Shown: positions 8,635 to 19,300 of the stretch, piece by piece
Numbering within the stretch: position 1 is the first letter of the stretch
How the letters are laid out: every line of letters begins with the position of its first letter
Program-made: the position numbers and the translations under genes
NCBI RefSeq assembly: GCF_024343735.1
Contig: NZ_RJUE01000062.1
Location: 62,001-126,000, forward strand
Reading direction: 5' to 3'
Length of the DNA: 64,000 bases
Source of the DNA: Lacihabitans sp. CCS-44
GTDB lineage: Bacteria > Bacteroidota > Bacteroidia > Cytophagales > Spirosomataceae
The notes under the pieces: model-generated
What the model saw: the letters and a program-made list of their open reading frames with translations, nothing else
What the model was told of the DNA's origin: nothing
The model's database searches: none

Positions 8635-9471
8635 TTAACTTAGCTTTCTAAAGGCAGTCGGTGTACGTCCTGTAAACTTCTTAAACTGTTTGCAAAAATG
8701 GCTTTCATCTATAAATCCAAACTCGTCAGCAATTTCTCCCACAGTCATTTGACTATACAAAAGCCGAATCTCAATGAGTTTCATTTTATATTTGGTGATG
8801 TATTGCTTGAGCGACTCCCCAGTGTGTCTTTTAAAAAAAATACTCACGTAGTCGGGTGAATAGTTGAAAACATCTGCTAAATGCTCGATGCTAAGCTTCG
8901 AAGGCTCGTAAATATGTTGCTTGACATAGACCAAAATTGCCTCTACAGAATCTTTCAAAACAACACTTTGAGCCGATTGAACGGAAAGATTTCGAGCCAA
9001 AATGGTCATCATACTCTGCATAATGGCCGTACGGATGATATCGAAATATTTTGATTCTTTGTTTTCATACTCCACTTCTAAAATAGATAACAAGCTGAAT
9101 AACTGCACCTTATCTTGCCTATCACTCACCACAGCTCCCCTACTTTGCGAAGAAGTAAACAATACAGCATTCAATACTTGTTGCCAAAGATTGTTTTTGT
9201 CGGCCATTTGCTCCTTGAGAATGGAATCATTGAAACGAATAAAACAAAACTCCGTGGGTGCATTTATTTCAAAACTATGATAATCCTCTGGCCCAAGCAG
9301 AAAGACATCTCCATGCGAATATTCAAACGTGTTGCCATTAATATTGTGCCTGCCATTTCCCTGCAACACAAAAATGATTTCAAAATACGTGTGATTGTGT
9401 ACCGCATGCGTCCAGGCAGTGGCCTCAAAATGGTAAATATTAAACGGAGAATGTAGTAAGTATCTTTTCAT
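8635..9471 (-). CDS. AraC-family regulator, cupin type
   Basis: A 278-residue regulator with an N-terminal AraC-binding cupin (about 10-90: HNHTYFEIIFVLQGNGRHNI, GDVFLLGPEDYHSFE) and a C-terminal AraC helix-turn-helix pair (about 180-275: LSIEHLADVFNYSPDYVSIF, IADEFGFIDESHFCKQFKKF). It belongs to a different subgroup from the AraC proteins at 4766 and 23116. It diverges from the DUF1080/Dabb pair with about 115 bases between starts, so control of those genes by a sugar-like ligand is a reasonable inference. The convergent remnant at 8498-8629 ends just beyond its stop codon. Confidence 0.93.
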   Translation of the reverse strand: MKRYLLHSPFNIYHFEATAWTHAVHNHTYFEIIFVLQGNGRHNINGNTFEYSHGDVFLLGPEDYHSFEINAPTEFCFIRFNDSILKEQMADKNNLWQQVLNAVLFTSSQSRGAVVSDRQDKVQLFSLLSILEVEYENKESKYFDIIRTAIMQSMMTILARNLSVQSAQSVVLKDSVEAILVYVKQHIYEPSKLSIEHLADVFNYSPDYVSIFFKRHTGESLKQYITKYKMKLIEIRLLYSQMTVGEIADEFGFIDESHFCKQFKKFTGRTPTAFRKLS

Positions 9472-9541
9472 AAAATGATTGGCAATCGATTATGACCAAA
9501 TTATGATGGATTTTTACAACTAACAAGAAAAACATGTTTTA

Positions 9542-9549
9542 TAATTTTG
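9542..9549 (+). promoter_or_regulatory. -7 box before DUF1080 gene
   Basis: TAATTTTG fits the Bacteroidota -7 consensus TAnnTTTG and lies 38 bases before the chosen ATG. There is no clear -33 TTTG at the usual distance, so activation by the neighbouring AraC protein is plausible. Confidence 0.4.
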
Positions 9550-9587
9550 CAGCAACAAGAAATTATTCCTTCTAAATGCTGATTATT

Positions 9588-10457
9588 ATGAAAAGATTAC
9601 TTTTTTCTTTACTCATAGTTACGTGTACATTTTCTTTCATTTCAATGCAAAGGGATGACGATTGGGAGATTCTTTTGGACAAAGACTTGAGTAAATGGGA
9701 GAATTATTTAAGCTATAGACACAAAGACAATTATAATGGAAAAATACCAAAAGACAATTTAGGAAAAGATATACAACCAATAGGTTACAACAAAGATTCC
9801 ACAAGGGTTTTTTCTGTTATAAATGATTCTAAAAGTCCAGTTTTACATGTTAGTGGAGAGATTTATGGCTGTTTATTTACTAAAAAGTCTTATGAAAATT
9901 ACCACTTAAAACTCCAAGTAAAATGGGGAACTCAAAAGTATGAACCAAGAAAAAACAAATTGAAAGATTCCGGCATTCTTTACCATTCTGTTGGCGAGGC
10001 TGGAGCAGAATATTGGCGATCATGGATGCTTTCGCAGGAATTTCAAATAATGGAAGGCCACATGGGCGATTTCTGGTGTCAGGCCAACTCTGCCATTGAT
10101 ATTCGTTCGTTTCCTGCTGAAGGTGTTATGAATAGAGTGGCTGATGAAAAACAACCTTATCGCACATTCAAAGGAGGTGGCGATTATTACTGCATGCGTT
10201 CGGGAAATTTTGAAAGCCCTGCCAACGAATGGGCAAATCTGGAACTTATCTGTTTCGAAGGTAAAAGCCTACATATCGTAAACGGCCATGTAGTGATGAT
10301 ACTTAAAAACTCACGCTTTACGTTGCCTGATGGAAAAGAAATACCACTAACGAGTGGCAAAATTCAACTTCAAAGTGAAGCAGCAGAGGTTTTTTATCGC
10401 AATATTTATATAAAACCTATCACAGCCATGCCCAAAGCTTATGAGAAATTATTTTAA
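9588..10457 (+). CDS. Secreted DUF1080 (3-keto-glycoside hydrolase-like) protein
   Basis: A 289-residue exported protein from the ATG at 9588, which gives a proper signal peptide; an upstream ATG at 9576 adds four residues. The concanavalin-like DUF1080 fold is recognised from the opening WEILLDKDLSKWENYL, DSGILYHSVG, EFQIMEGHMGDFW, the NEWANLELICFEGKSLHIVN strand and the closing GKIQLQSEAAEVFYRNIYIK. Members of this family include enzymes that cleave 3-keto-glycosides made by Gfo/Idh/MocA-type dehydrogenases; such a dehydrogenase lies at 25441-26844. Activity on a specific sugar is not shown by the sequence. A Dabb gene follows after 32 bases. Confidence 0.85.
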   Translation: MKRLLFSLLIVTCTFSFISMQRDDDWEILLDKDLSKWENYLSYRHKDNYNGKIPKDNLGKDIQPIGYNKDSTRVFSVINDSKSPVLHVSGEIYGCLFTKKSYENYHLKLQVKWGTQKYEPRKNKLKDSGILYHSVGEAGAEYWRSWMLSQEFQIMEGHMGDFWCQANSAIDIRSFPAEGVMNRVADEKQPYRTFKGGGDYYCMRSGNFESPANEWANLELICFEGKSLHIVNGHVVMILKNSRFTLPDGKEIPLTSGKIQLQSEAAEVFYRNIYIKPITAMPKAYEKLF

Positions 10458-10489
10458 AAAAATATTATTAAAACTATAAAAACAAACAA

Positions 10490-10903
10490 ATGGAAAATAC
10501 AACAAGAAGAAAATTTCTAAAAACAAATGCACTTGCACCACTGGCATTTACCAATATGGTAGTTTCAGAAAAACCTCCCAAAAAAGACTTTTTCGTTCAT
10601 CATGTTTATTTTTGGTTGAAAAACCCAGCTTCTGAAGCAGACAGAGAAAAACTGATAGAAGGTCTGGATATTTTATCGAAAGTTTCAGAAATCAAAATGG
10701 CACATATCGGTACACCTGCAAGTACAAATAGAAGCGTAATAGAGCGTGGTTATGCGGTTTCGTGGCTTTTGTTTTTTAACAATATCGAAGATGAGGAAAT
10801 TTACCAAAAACACCCAGTTCATCTAAAATTCATAGCAGATTACTCATATCTTTGGGAAAAAGTCATTGTCTATGATTCAGTTGGAGCCAAGAGAAAAGGT
10901 TGA
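10490..10903 (+). CDS. Dabb-domain protein with Tat-like leader
   Basis: A 137-residue protein whose start MENTTRRKFLKTNALAPLAF carries a twin-arginine motif. The mature part is a stress-responsive A/B barrel (Dabb) domain: HHVYFWLKNPASEADREKLI, the central SKVSEIKMAHIGTPAS, then SWLLFFNNIEDEEIYQKHP and HLKFIADYSYLWEKVIVYDS. Dabb proteins are small dimeric barrels, some of which act on polyketide- or phenol-like substrates. It is paired with the DUF1080 gene and ends before a strong terminator. The Tat signal suggests export in folded form. Confidence 0.88.
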   Translation: MENTTRRKFLKTNALAPLAFTNMVVSEKPPKKDFFVHHVYFWLKNPASEADREKLIEGLDILSKVSEIKMAHIGTPASTNRSVIERGYAVSWLLFFNNIEDEEIYQKHPVHLKFIADYSYLWEKVIVYDSVGAKRKG

Positions 10904-10951
10904 TTCTTGACTTTCAAGAAATATATTTTCAATATCGAGAATCCGATTTTG

Positions 10952-10989
10952 TTTGTAAAAGCACGCGATAAACTGTGTGCTTTTACAAA
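10952..10989. terminator. Bidirectional terminator between Dabb and esterase genes
   Basis: A perfect 13-base stem pairs TTTGTAAAAGCAC (10952-10964) with GTGCTTTTACAAA (10977-10989) around a 12-base loop, and one or two more pairs are possible. It lies between two convergent genes with A/T-rich flanks on both sides, so it can serve both. Confidence 0.75.
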
Positions 10990-11011
10990 TTTTAATGTTT
11001 GAATCTAACCA

Positions 11012-12643
11012 TCACAACCTCCCCACTTCTCTCCAAACATTCAATTCATCCTTAAATCTGTCATTAATTACATCTAATTTAGTATCAATTCTCATCGTTG
11101 GCCTGTCTTTAAGATTATAGGCTTTCCATTCGGGAGCATCTTTTGCAAATGGCTTGCCTGTTTTGGCAAAATTGGTCCACAATTCTGCAAAATTATGTGA
11201 TGCAGTTACTCTTTCAGGTTTGTTACCGCCAAAAAAACTTGGTTTATCAGCTGATTCATTAAAGAATTTAAAACTAATATCCATAGCATGCGGCGTTCCC
11301 ATTTCAAAATCAGTACCTGGAATTTTAACTTCAGATTTGTACCCAAAATTGTACAGATAAACGGGAGCTCCTGATTGTTTTGTTTTTTTCTCTGCAATGT
11401 CAATAGAGCCTAGGCCCATCATATTGATTGACGAAATAGCTATGTAAATATCTGCTGGAGAAGCATTTGGTCGAGCTTTACGATAGGTATCAATTATTTT
11501 TTTTGTGTTTTCACCGTAAGTAGACTCAAATCTTTTGTGCAAGCTTTCGAAATCATACTTGGCAAATTCAGTTTCTTTTCTTTCCCAAGCAAAAAAAGCC
11601 CATTCATCTTCATTCCAGCCAACCAAAAGCGGTTTGTTTTTAGAAATCTCTGGTGCTGTTGGGTCGAAAGGATGATATGGCAAAGCCTTTCCATCCACTA
11701 CTGGCCCAAAACCACCGTAATTTCTCCTCATAAAACCTTGATTTTTGTTTTTCTCAACAAACGGCGGCACAAAGGGAAGTTTTCCTTGCATTTCTAACAA
11801 TTTGCTCGTTGGTACATCCAAAATCTTTCTCCAATCTTTTGGTTCGATATTTAGCTCTTTCAAAAGCATCAAAGTTGTTTCAGCTGCCACTTCTTTAGGT
11901 GTCATTCGTACTCCTGGCCCGCTTTCAATGGATGCTTTGTTAAAATAAGGTGTTGCCGAAGGCATTGCATACAAACAAGACGTTTTTGCTCCACCACCTG
12001 ACTCTCCCCAAATCATTACATTATTTGGGTCGCCACCAAAGTTCGCAATGTTTTTATTCACCCATTTTAGCCCCTCCACGATGTCCAACATACCGTTGTT
12101 GCCCGAACCTTCGTAGTCGGCTCCGCCCAATTCGTCTAAATACAAAAAGCCCAGTAAACCTAAGCGATGGTTGGTTTCTACCACAACGACATCAAAATGA
12201 CGAGCGAGATTTGCACCATCTTGGCTGGCAGACCCACCTGAGCCAATCACAAAACCACCACCGTGGCTGTAAAACATCACCGGGCGTTTTTTACTGTCGT
12301 TGGCTGGAGTCCACACATTCAAAAACAGACAGTCTTCGGATGGTTCGGGCTCGTTTCTTCGAGGATTCTGGATAGCCGGAGCTCCCAAAGTCAGTGTCTC
12401 TTTTACTTCTACCCATGCTTCAAGCGGAGCAGGCCGACGGAATCTTCTTTCGCCTGATGTTTTGCCCGCATAAGGAATGCCTTTGAAGATATTTACGCCA
12501 TTATCTCTATATCCTTTTATTTTGCCAAAATTTGTATCAGAAGTAACAAATTCTTCAAACTGTGAGTTTGAGAAAGCATAATTTGCAACCGATAATCCGG
12601 CTACCGACAGGGCAGTTTTATTTAAAAATTCTCTTCTTTTCAT
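11012..12643 (-). CDS. Tat-exported type-B carboxylesterase
   Basis: A 543-residue carboxylesterase whose leader MKRREFLNKTALSVAGLS has a twin-arginine-like motif. Family signatures are SEDCLFLNVWTP, the oxyanion loop YSHGGGFVIGSGG, the nucleophile elbow WGESGGGAKTS (Ser in GESGG) and the catalytic His in GTPHAMDISFKFF. It lies downstream of the GH78 gene on the same strand, about 90 bases away across a hairpin-forming repeat, so both may remove decorations (acyl and rhamnosyl groups) from a plant or polysaccharide substrate. It differs from the 2954-4594 esterase in its leader and in lacking an AraC neighbour. Confidence 0.9.
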   Translation of the reverse strand: MKRREFLNKTALSVAGLSVANYAFSNSQFEEFVTSDTNFGKIKGYRDNGVNIFKGIPYAGKTSGERRFRRPAPLEAWVEVKETLTLGAPAIQNPRRNEPEPSEDCLFLNVWTPANDSKKRPVMFYSHGGGFVIGSGGSASQDGANLARHFDVVVVETNHRLGLLGFLYLDELGGADYEGSGNNGMLDIVEGLKWVNKNIANFGGDPNNVMIWGESGGGAKTSCLYAMPSATPYFNKASIESGPGVRMTPKEVAAETTLMLLKELNIEPKDWRKILDVPTSKLLEMQGKLPFVPPFVEKNKNQGFMRRNYGGFGPVVDGKALPYHPFDPTAPEISKNKPLLVGWNEDEWAFFAWERKETEFAKYDFESLHKRFESTYGENTKKIIDTYRKARPNASPADIYIAISSINMMGLGSIDIAEKKTKQSGAPVYLYNFGYKSEVKIPGTDFEMGTPHAMDISFKFFNESADKPSFFGGNKPERVTASHNFAELWTNFAKTGKPFAKDAPEWKAYNLKDRPTMRIDTKLDVINDRFKDELNVWREVGRL

Positions 12644-12652
12644 AGGTAAAAT

Positions 12653-12728
12653 AATGATGAGTTATGAACGATGAGTTATGAATTTTGAAATTGAATGATT
12701 TATCATTTATCATTCATAACTCATCATT
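12653..12728. repeat. Inverted repeat of the ATGAGTTATGA word family
   Basis: AATGATGAGTTATGAA (12653-12668) is perfectly complementary to TTCATAACTCATCATT (12713-12728), and a further copy of GATGAGTTATGAA lies inside the left half. The 76-base element fills almost the whole gap between the GH78 gene and the esterase. The same words recur at 37.6, 41.2 and 44.5 kb. In RNA it would form a long A/U hairpin that could protect or partly terminate the transcript. Confidence 0.65.
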
Positions 12729-12732
12729 AAAT

Positions 12733-15126
12733 TTAGATGTTAAATTGATTTATTCCTTCTTTCAAAGCAATCTTTTTGCCTTTCCAAACTAAATTTCCCG
12801 TGATGCTTTTTGGCAATTCGACTTGAATCTTCCATTTCCCATTTTCGAGTTTATAGCTCGCCGAAATACTTCCTTTTGGGTGTGGCATAGTTCCACTTAT
12901 ATCTGTCATTTGACCTAAATGTGGCTCAATTTTCACTTTTGAAAAAGCCAAACCATCGCTATCAATACCCAAAATGGTACGATAAAACTCAATATTTGGA
13001 CTCGAACCCCATGCGTGGCAATCTGAGCGGGTTTTGTCGACATCTGAGGTTTCAGCCCAAGTTGTAAGGCCTTGTTGAATGTTTTCTCGCCATTTGTCGA
13101 GCCATTTCAAATAATCATTGCCTTTTCCAGCTTTTATTAGTGCTTGATGCAAATAATATTTGAAATAAATAGAGGCAGGAGCGAGCTTATTATTGGTTAT
13201 TAGTTGATTAGAAATTTCGTCAGCCTCCACATTTGTCACAATTCCCGTCAGAATGGCCAATGAATTGGTATGTTGCGAAAATTCATCTTTTTCCTCTCTA
13301 TCGGCAAATAATTTCTTGGTGGTATCCCAATATTTTGCTCGAATGGTCTTTTTCAATACCTCGGCAGCTTGTAGATATTGATTGGCAAAGGCATGGTTTC
13401 CCAGTTTTGTTTCCAAATCTGCCGCCACTTGATACGCCCAAAGTAATTGAAAATCAAGCACTGCGGAGGTTCCGTTGGCACTCATTGGGCCGGCTCCTGC
13501 TCTCCACTCTTTTTGATTGTCAACCCAGTCTGTAAACATCCACTGAGGTGTATTTTTAAGGCGACCATCGGCTTGCTGGTAACTTTTAAAATAATCCAGA
13601 ATCTGACGTGTACCGCCAATTTTACTCTTTACAAACTCAGTATCAGCACCATATCGGGCATAATCTTGTAACATGCCTATATACCAAAGCGAGAACGTTG
13701 GAATATACTGGGGCGTGTAAGAAGGGTGACGGCTGAAAGTTACTCCCTCTGGAGTTCGAGAAAAGTCCATGAGGTTGATGGCATTTTTAACCAAACGGTC
13801 GTCACCACTGTTATAAAGCGAAACTAAGGCTTGGATTCGACCATCGCCGATGTATTGCAGCTGCTCGTAATATGGACAATCCATATAGGTTTCATAAGCA
13901 CAGAGTCGAGCGGTTCTCCATCCTATCTCCAACATTTTGTCCATTTCTTGCCTTCCTGTATTGAGCTGAGCGTTCATTTGGAACGGATAACCCGTAAAAG
14001 TGCCATAAATGTCATTTATTGTTAGGGGTTCGTTTTGAGTAGAAATTGTCAACTGCAAATAACGATAAGTGCGGTAAGTGAGGCTTGTGAATTTCTGATT
14101 TTGACTCCCATCAGAAATCAAACTATCGGCTCGACCTATAAAGGTTTTCTCTGCGGTTTCGTTTCTATTGCCTTTTCCTCCAGCTTTTGCAAAAAGTGCT
14201 TCAGCATATCTTAAACTAATATTTGCTGATTTACCACTACTAAACGCTATGTTTGGATAAGCATTGGTTAGATAACTTTGGTCTAAAATAATGTTCACTT
14301 TAGCATTTGCCGGTATTACTAAGTCCGTTTTTTTTGCAGGAAAATCATTAGATATACTCGAAATGCCTTCAACACTAACTACTTTCATCAATCGTTCGTC
14401 TTTAAGTTCCATTTGTGGAATTATAGATGGTACCAACATCCAGCCACTCATCGTGCCAAAAGCTCCGAGTACATTTTTGGGAACTGCACCGCCCGCTGGT
14501 CTGGCTTTTTGCCAATTTTTATCGTCAAAGTCTGCTGATTGCCAGTTTTTTGGACTCAAACCCATGTTCCTTATTTCGCCAGCCCCTGCCACATAATATC
14601 CTCTGGTTCTGAAAACCAATGGGGCAAAACTGTTGTCCTTTTCGCATAACCAGGTATTGTTGGTATTAATATCCTTTTGAGCCGAGGTGTTACCTTGGAG
14701 AACAAAACCTGTTTTAAAAGTAATCTGAGCCTCGGGTTTAAATTCTCCTTCGTTCCATACTTGAGCAGCCACTATGTTTTTTCCAGCTATTAAATACGAT
14801 GCTATGTCAACCGTTTCGTAGTTCCAGTGGGCAATATCTCCGCGAGCAGGACCCATCGAAACGAGTTTTTCATTCACATAAAGTTTATAACGATTATCTC
14901 CAGAAACATGAATTATGTAGTTTGTGGGCTTTGTGGGTAAATCAAAACTTTTGCGGAACAAATATACTCCATAGCCGTCAGGAGAGGCATTCGGGACTGA
15001 TATCCATTGGGCATGCCAGCGTTTGTTAATAACGTCCGGTTCTCCTGTCGGAGGACCAAATTGGGCTTTTACAAGAAAAGAAAATAACACCAAAATGGAT
15101 ACTGCAATTGTAAACTTTGTTCTCAT
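12733..15126 (-). CDS. Secreted GH78 alpha-L-rhamnosidase-like enzyme
   Basis: A 797-residue protein with a signal peptide ending near LVKAQ. The N-terminal half holds beta-sandwich carbohydrate-binding modules (WISVPNASPDGYGVYLFRKS, HVSGDNRYKLYVNEKLVSMG). The (alpha/alpha)6 catalytic barrel begins near residue 400 and shows YMDCPYYEQLQYIGDGRIQA, the GH78 pattern carrying catalytic acids, then MFTDWVDNQKEW and DCHAWGSSPNIEFYRTILG. A C-terminal beta domain follows (PHPKGSISASYKLENGKWKI). GH78 enzymes release alpha-L-rhamnose from plant glycosides, pectin side chains or flavonoids. Upstream lie an alpha/beta hydrolase and a TonB receptor on the same strand; downstream is an esterase. Confidence 0.88.
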   Translation of the reverse strand: MRTKFTIAVSILVLFSFLVKAQFGPPTGEPDVINKRWHAQWISVPNASPDGYGVYLFRKSFDLPTKPTNYIIHVSGDNRYKLYVNEKLVSMGPARGDIAHWNYETVDIASYLIAGKNIVAAQVWNEGEFKPEAQITFKTGFVLQGNTSAQKDINTNNTWLCEKDNSFAPLVFRTRGYYVAGAGEIRNMGLSPKNWQSADFDDKNWQKARPAGGAVPKNVLGAFGTMSGWMLVPSIIPQMELKDERLMKVVSVEGISSISNDFPAKKTDLVIPANAKVNIILDQSYLTNAYPNIAFSSGKSANISLRYAEALFAKAGGKGNRNETAEKTFIGRADSLISDGSQNQKFTSLTYRTYRYLQLTISTQNEPLTINDIYGTFTGYPFQMNAQLNTGRQEMDKMLEIGWRTARLCAYETYMDCPYYEQLQYIGDGRIQALVSLYNSGDDRLVKNAINLMDFSRTPEGVTFSRHPSYTPQYIPTFSLWYIGMLQDYARYGADTEFVKSKIGGTRQILDYFKSYQQADGRLKNTPQWMFTDWVDNQKEWRAGAGPMSANGTSAVLDFQLLWAYQVAADLETKLGNHAFANQYLQAAEVLKKTIRAKYWDTTKKLFADREEKDEFSQHTNSLAILTGIVTNVEADEISNQLITNNKLAPASIYFKYYLHQALIKAGKGNDYLKWLDKWRENIQQGLTTWAETSDVDKTRSDCHAWGSSPNIEFYRTILGIDSDGLAFSKVKIEPHLGQMTDISGTMPHPKGSISASYKLENGKWKIQVELPKSITGNLVWKGKKIALKEGINQFNI

Positions 15127-15356
15127 AAAATTCTATTTAAGGTTGAATTGATATTTTTGACATCTCGATAGAGATTTTCCTATACTTTTAATCAAAATAA
15201 TGCAATTTTATTTCATTAACTATACTTTACTCTACTGGTTTAAAGACCATTGACTTCGCTATGCAGTAAAATCTCTGGCCTTACCAAATATTATTTTTAA
15301 AAAAGAATAGCATTAACAAACCGAGATAAATTGATTACAATGCTTTAGGATTCTGT

Positions 15357-16271
15357 CTATTTAAGCTCAGCCTTCAAAAAAGCCATCACTTTTGTTCTGA
15401 TTTCTTCCACATCATACATTTTACCAAAATGCGGGGCATCATTCACTATAGTCAGCTCGTTTTTTACTCCATAATGATTTAACCATGAGCTCAATAGCTT
15501 AGAATGTCTATTTGAAACCAAATTATCCTTTTCTCCATGAAAAATTAAAAAAGGCGGGTCGTTTTTATCAATATAAGTAATTGGACTGGCGGCTTTTGCC
15601 AAATCTGGGCGATCTACTGGAGTTCCACCTATCAGAATACTCTCGGGAGATTTTGGGTCTTCACTTCCTGCAAACAGCGTCAAATCCGTGGGGCCGTAAA
15701 AATCTACCACTGCTTTGTATTTGAATGGCCTATAAGAGTTCGGTAAGTATAAATTATCGACTTTATTGTTTTGCGAAGTACCCATCAACGAAGCCAAATG
15801 ACCACCTGCCGAAAACCCCATGAGTGCGAAACGGTTCTTCTCGATATTGTATTTATGGGCATTATCGTAGAGAAATGATGCCGCTTTGTTGCAGTCTTGC
15901 AAAATGCCTGGAAAAACTGCATTTTGGGCAAATCGGTAATCGATAGATGCGACAGCAATGCCGCTGTTGAGCATGGCATTGATGGTTTCGGTCATATAAC
16001 CCATGTCAGCATATTTATCATTGCCAATCCAGCCACCTCCGTGAATAAAAACAACCAGTGGAACGCCGCCAGACGGAATCTTTTCATTTGTATTAGCTGG
16101 TAAATAAATATCTAATAAATGCTTTTTTAGTGTATCATTGTTGTAGGGAATATTGCCATGGATGATAGTTCCTTCTGGCATTCTGCCTTGAATGACGCTT
16201 GGAGATGGCGGTTGAGCCAATAGAATCGAAGAAGCAAAAAGTAATAAAAAAAGTAAAGCTTGTCTTTCCAT
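15357..16271 (-). CDS. Secreted alpha/beta hydrolase (BD-FAE/acetyl-esterase type)
   Basis: A 304-residue exported hydrolase with a signal peptide ending at LLAQ. It shows the hormone-sensitive-lipase-like HGGGW oxyanion motif (VVFIHGGGWIGN), the nucleophile LMGFSAGGHLASL (GFSAG), the acidic residue in FHGEKDNLV and the catalytic His in NDAPHFGKM. Related enzymes remove acetyl or feruloyl groups from plant polysaccharides. It lies downstream of the TonB receptor, separated by a hairpin, and upstream of the GH78 gene, which supports a joint role in breaking down a decorated glycan or glycoside. Confidence 0.88.
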   Translation of the reverse strand: MERQALLFLLLFASSILLAQPPSPSVIQGRMPEGTIIHGNIPYNNDTLKKHLLDIYLPANTNEKIPSGGVPLVVFIHGGGWIGNDKYADMGYMTETINAMLNSGIAVASIDYRFAQNAVFPGILQDCNKAASFLYDNAHKYNIEKNRFALMGFSAGGHLASLMGTSQNNKVDNLYLPNSYRPFKYKAVVDFYGPTDLTLFAGSEDPKSPESILIGGTPVDRPDLAKAASPITYIDKNDPPFLIFHGEKDNLVSNRHSKLLSSWLNHYGVKNELTIVNDAPHFGKMYDVEEIRTKVMAFLKAELK

Positions 16272-16303
16272 TTTTGAATAAATTAAGGTTGTTTTTTTGT
16301 TTT

Positions 16304-16336
16304 AAACGAGAAAGTGTTGATTTCACCTTCTCGTTT
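16304..16336. terminator. Hairpin between TonB receptor and hydrolase genes
   Basis: AAACGAGAA (16304-16312) pairs with TTCTCGTTT (16328-16336), with further pairing GTG/CAC inside. On the minus strand the stem is followed by TTTAAAACAAAAAAAC rather than a T run, so it may act as an RNA processing or attenuation hairpin rather than a full terminator. Confidence 0.5.
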
Positions 16337-16359
16337 ATTTATATCTCTATATGTTCTTT

Positions 16360-19300
16360 TTAAAACTTAAAACTCACGGTCAAGAAATAGGCTCTTGGTG
16401 GTAAACTTAATGTAGAATACACTGCATTCGGATTTGCCTCAAGCCTTGCTTTTGTAAAACCTTGACGATCTAAGGCCGCCGGAAAGCCACCAGGTGCTGA
16501 CCAACCCATAATTCCATCTTGATTAAACAGGTTATTGATATTGGCTTGCAATTGCAATTTTGTGTTAATATTATATCCCAGATTCAAGTTGCTTTGGTTA
16601 AATGCGGGCAATGAAAATGCATTGGGAACATTGGCAGCACGCTTACCCATATAGGAGAAATCTAAGGAAGAATAAAACTTGCCTTTGTTATAGCTTGGCG
16701 ATAATCTAAGGATTGTTCTAGCATTGTTATCTGTTTCGTTTCCTGAGAAATCTTGAATTACATCGTCGGCTCTACCATTAGCTCCAGTAATCCATGTTTG
16801 AAATTTGGTAGCAGTAGATTGCTGAAAGGTTGCTACTGCACGCAAACTAAATTCTTCAGTGAAATTATGATTTGCCTCAAGTTCAACACCCATGGTCGTA
16901 ATTTTATTGTATAAAACAGGTAAAGCATAGATAGAACTCAAATCAGAGGTTTCCTGACCAACACTTTGCTGCGGAACATTGCTCAAAATACTAAAAAATG
17001 GTGTAACAAATAAATTAGTGCTACCTGACTTTAATTTGTAACCTACTTCAACTTGCTGTATTTTTTGAGCAATAGGGTTCAAATTCGCTTCACCGAAGGC
17101 TGTGTTAATATTTAAAAACATATCCAAATCTGGAGCTTTGCTACCTTGCGAGAATCTTGCATATACGGCCTGGTTGTCAGAATATTTATAGTTCAAACCA
17201 CCTGAAAACGAGAATGTACTCACTTTCTGATTATTGTATTTGTAAGTAGCAGTGATTTTTCCAGCTGAATTGTCATAGTGTGTCAAAGGATTTCCATCTA
17301 CACCATTAGCAGAGCCAACGTTAGTGCCTATTTGGTTTGAACCTCTATATACCACATTCTCATAACGTACTCCCCAATCAAAATTCAGTTTTGGATTAAT
17401 GGCCCAGTTATGACCAAAGAACAGAGCCGTTTGGTTTTGCATGGCCTCTTGTAGTGTAAAAGCACCACTTCTTCCGGAACCACCAACTACGCCGTCAGGA
17501 TTTGTAACTTGGACAGTTTTACCATCAAAACCAGCGAGAGAAATAGAAGCAAGCGTGGGGTATGGAGCTGTCATTTGTGTGTAAGCTTCCCCTGGGCCAC
17601 CTTGTGTAGTGATGCGATCTAAATTAGAATTGGCATAAAACAAACCTGCCGTAAAACTCATGTTGTCAAGTTTCTTTGAAATCGTAAATTGGTCAATAAA
17701 CTCTTTCATGTCGTTTTCCATATAAAACAATGGATTGAAATACAATGAGTTTTTCTGAATACTTGCTCCTGGGAAATTGCTGCCATTGTCTATAAAATTA
17801 AACCCTGCAAAGTTTCCATTGACAATATTTGGAGCCTGTGTTATGGAACCAATCTGAGTACCAGTAGATAAATCTTTAAATGTGTAAGTTCCAAATTTCC
17901 CTAATAAACCGGGAATCGCATAAAAAACTAAACCGTCTGTGGCAAAAGGATAGGCTACAGCCGTGGTGTTCCATGTGGCGTGTTTACTTGAGTACTTAGC
18001 TTTGTTGTCAATGGTCAACCCTTGCCCAATAGTTTGTTCCCAATTCAAACCAATAGAATTATCAACCGAATGTATTTTGTCGCGAGAATCATAGTGTTTT
18101 TTAACACCAGAGTCGTTGATTGTAAAATCAGCTTCTACAGCGGGTATCAACACAGAATGGGTTTGCTCAACCCCAGCCGGCAATTTCGGATCTGTAAAAC
18201 CAATGGTAGGCAAAAACTCGAACCATGCATTTTTATCATTTAGTGTTTTAAGAAATAATTTAACACTACCACTTTTGTATATTTTGGCAACATTAGCCTT
18301 GACTTGTCCACCATTATTCATTGGGTAGCCTGGGTATCTTGCCCCATCTGATTGACGATAAAAACCTCCAATATTATAAGTGATGGTTTTATCTTTGCTT
18401 AGTGGCCCACCAAAATTTACATCGGTTCTGTAAAATGGATTTTTACCATTTCCTTCCAAACCTACTTTTGCTCGAACTTCGGCAGCAAAAGTTTGTCCGC
18501 CTGTTTTTGATACGTAATTAAAAATCCCTCCCGGAGCATTATTGCCTAAAATCGAGGCAGTTCCGCCTCTTACTGCTTCCAATTTACCCAAAGTGGCATC
18601 AGGACGCAAAAAATAATCGGGGCCATAATTGCCATAAGTGGCATTCGTAACTGGCAAACCATCTTCTTGCATTGATACATAATAATAGCCCGAAGCACCA
18701 TCATTCGACCCCACCGAAACCCCACGAGAATAAACCGTATTACGGATTTCACCCAAAGAAGAATTTACAAAAACTCCAGGAATGTTTTTCAGCAAATCTG
18801 CTGCACTCCCTACGGCAATCCTTTCTATTTGTTTGGCGTTCAAAGTAGATATTGCTACAGAAGATTCCATACGAGTGCGTTTATCAAACACACCTGTTAC
18901 AACTACTTCATCTAAGTAAGCGGCATCTTCTAATAAAGTTATGTTAAGTATGGTTTCGTTTCCCACAATAATAGACTTGGTGGTGTAGCCTACAAATGAA
19001 AACACCAATACATCGGCTTCATTTGGCACATCCATGCTAAACCTACCATTTAGGTCTGTAACAGTACCTCGGGTGGTGCCTTTCAACAAAACACTTACAC
19101 CAGGTAAAGCCTCTTTTTTTTCGTTGGTAACTGCACCTGTTATTGTTTTTAAAATTACTGTAGAGGCATTTAGCGTTTGGCTGTCTACTTTTTTTGATTG
19201 AATTGTTTTTAAATCAATTTCTTTTTGCTTCAAGATGATTTGATTCCCATTTAATTGAAAATCAATATTCAAGGGTGTCAAAAGCCTTTCTAAAGATTCA

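Noticed and set aside
11950-12375. A 141-codon plus-strand gene
   Set aside because: It lies wholly antisense to the well-supported carboxylesterase and has low-complexity, Ser/Arg/His-rich content.
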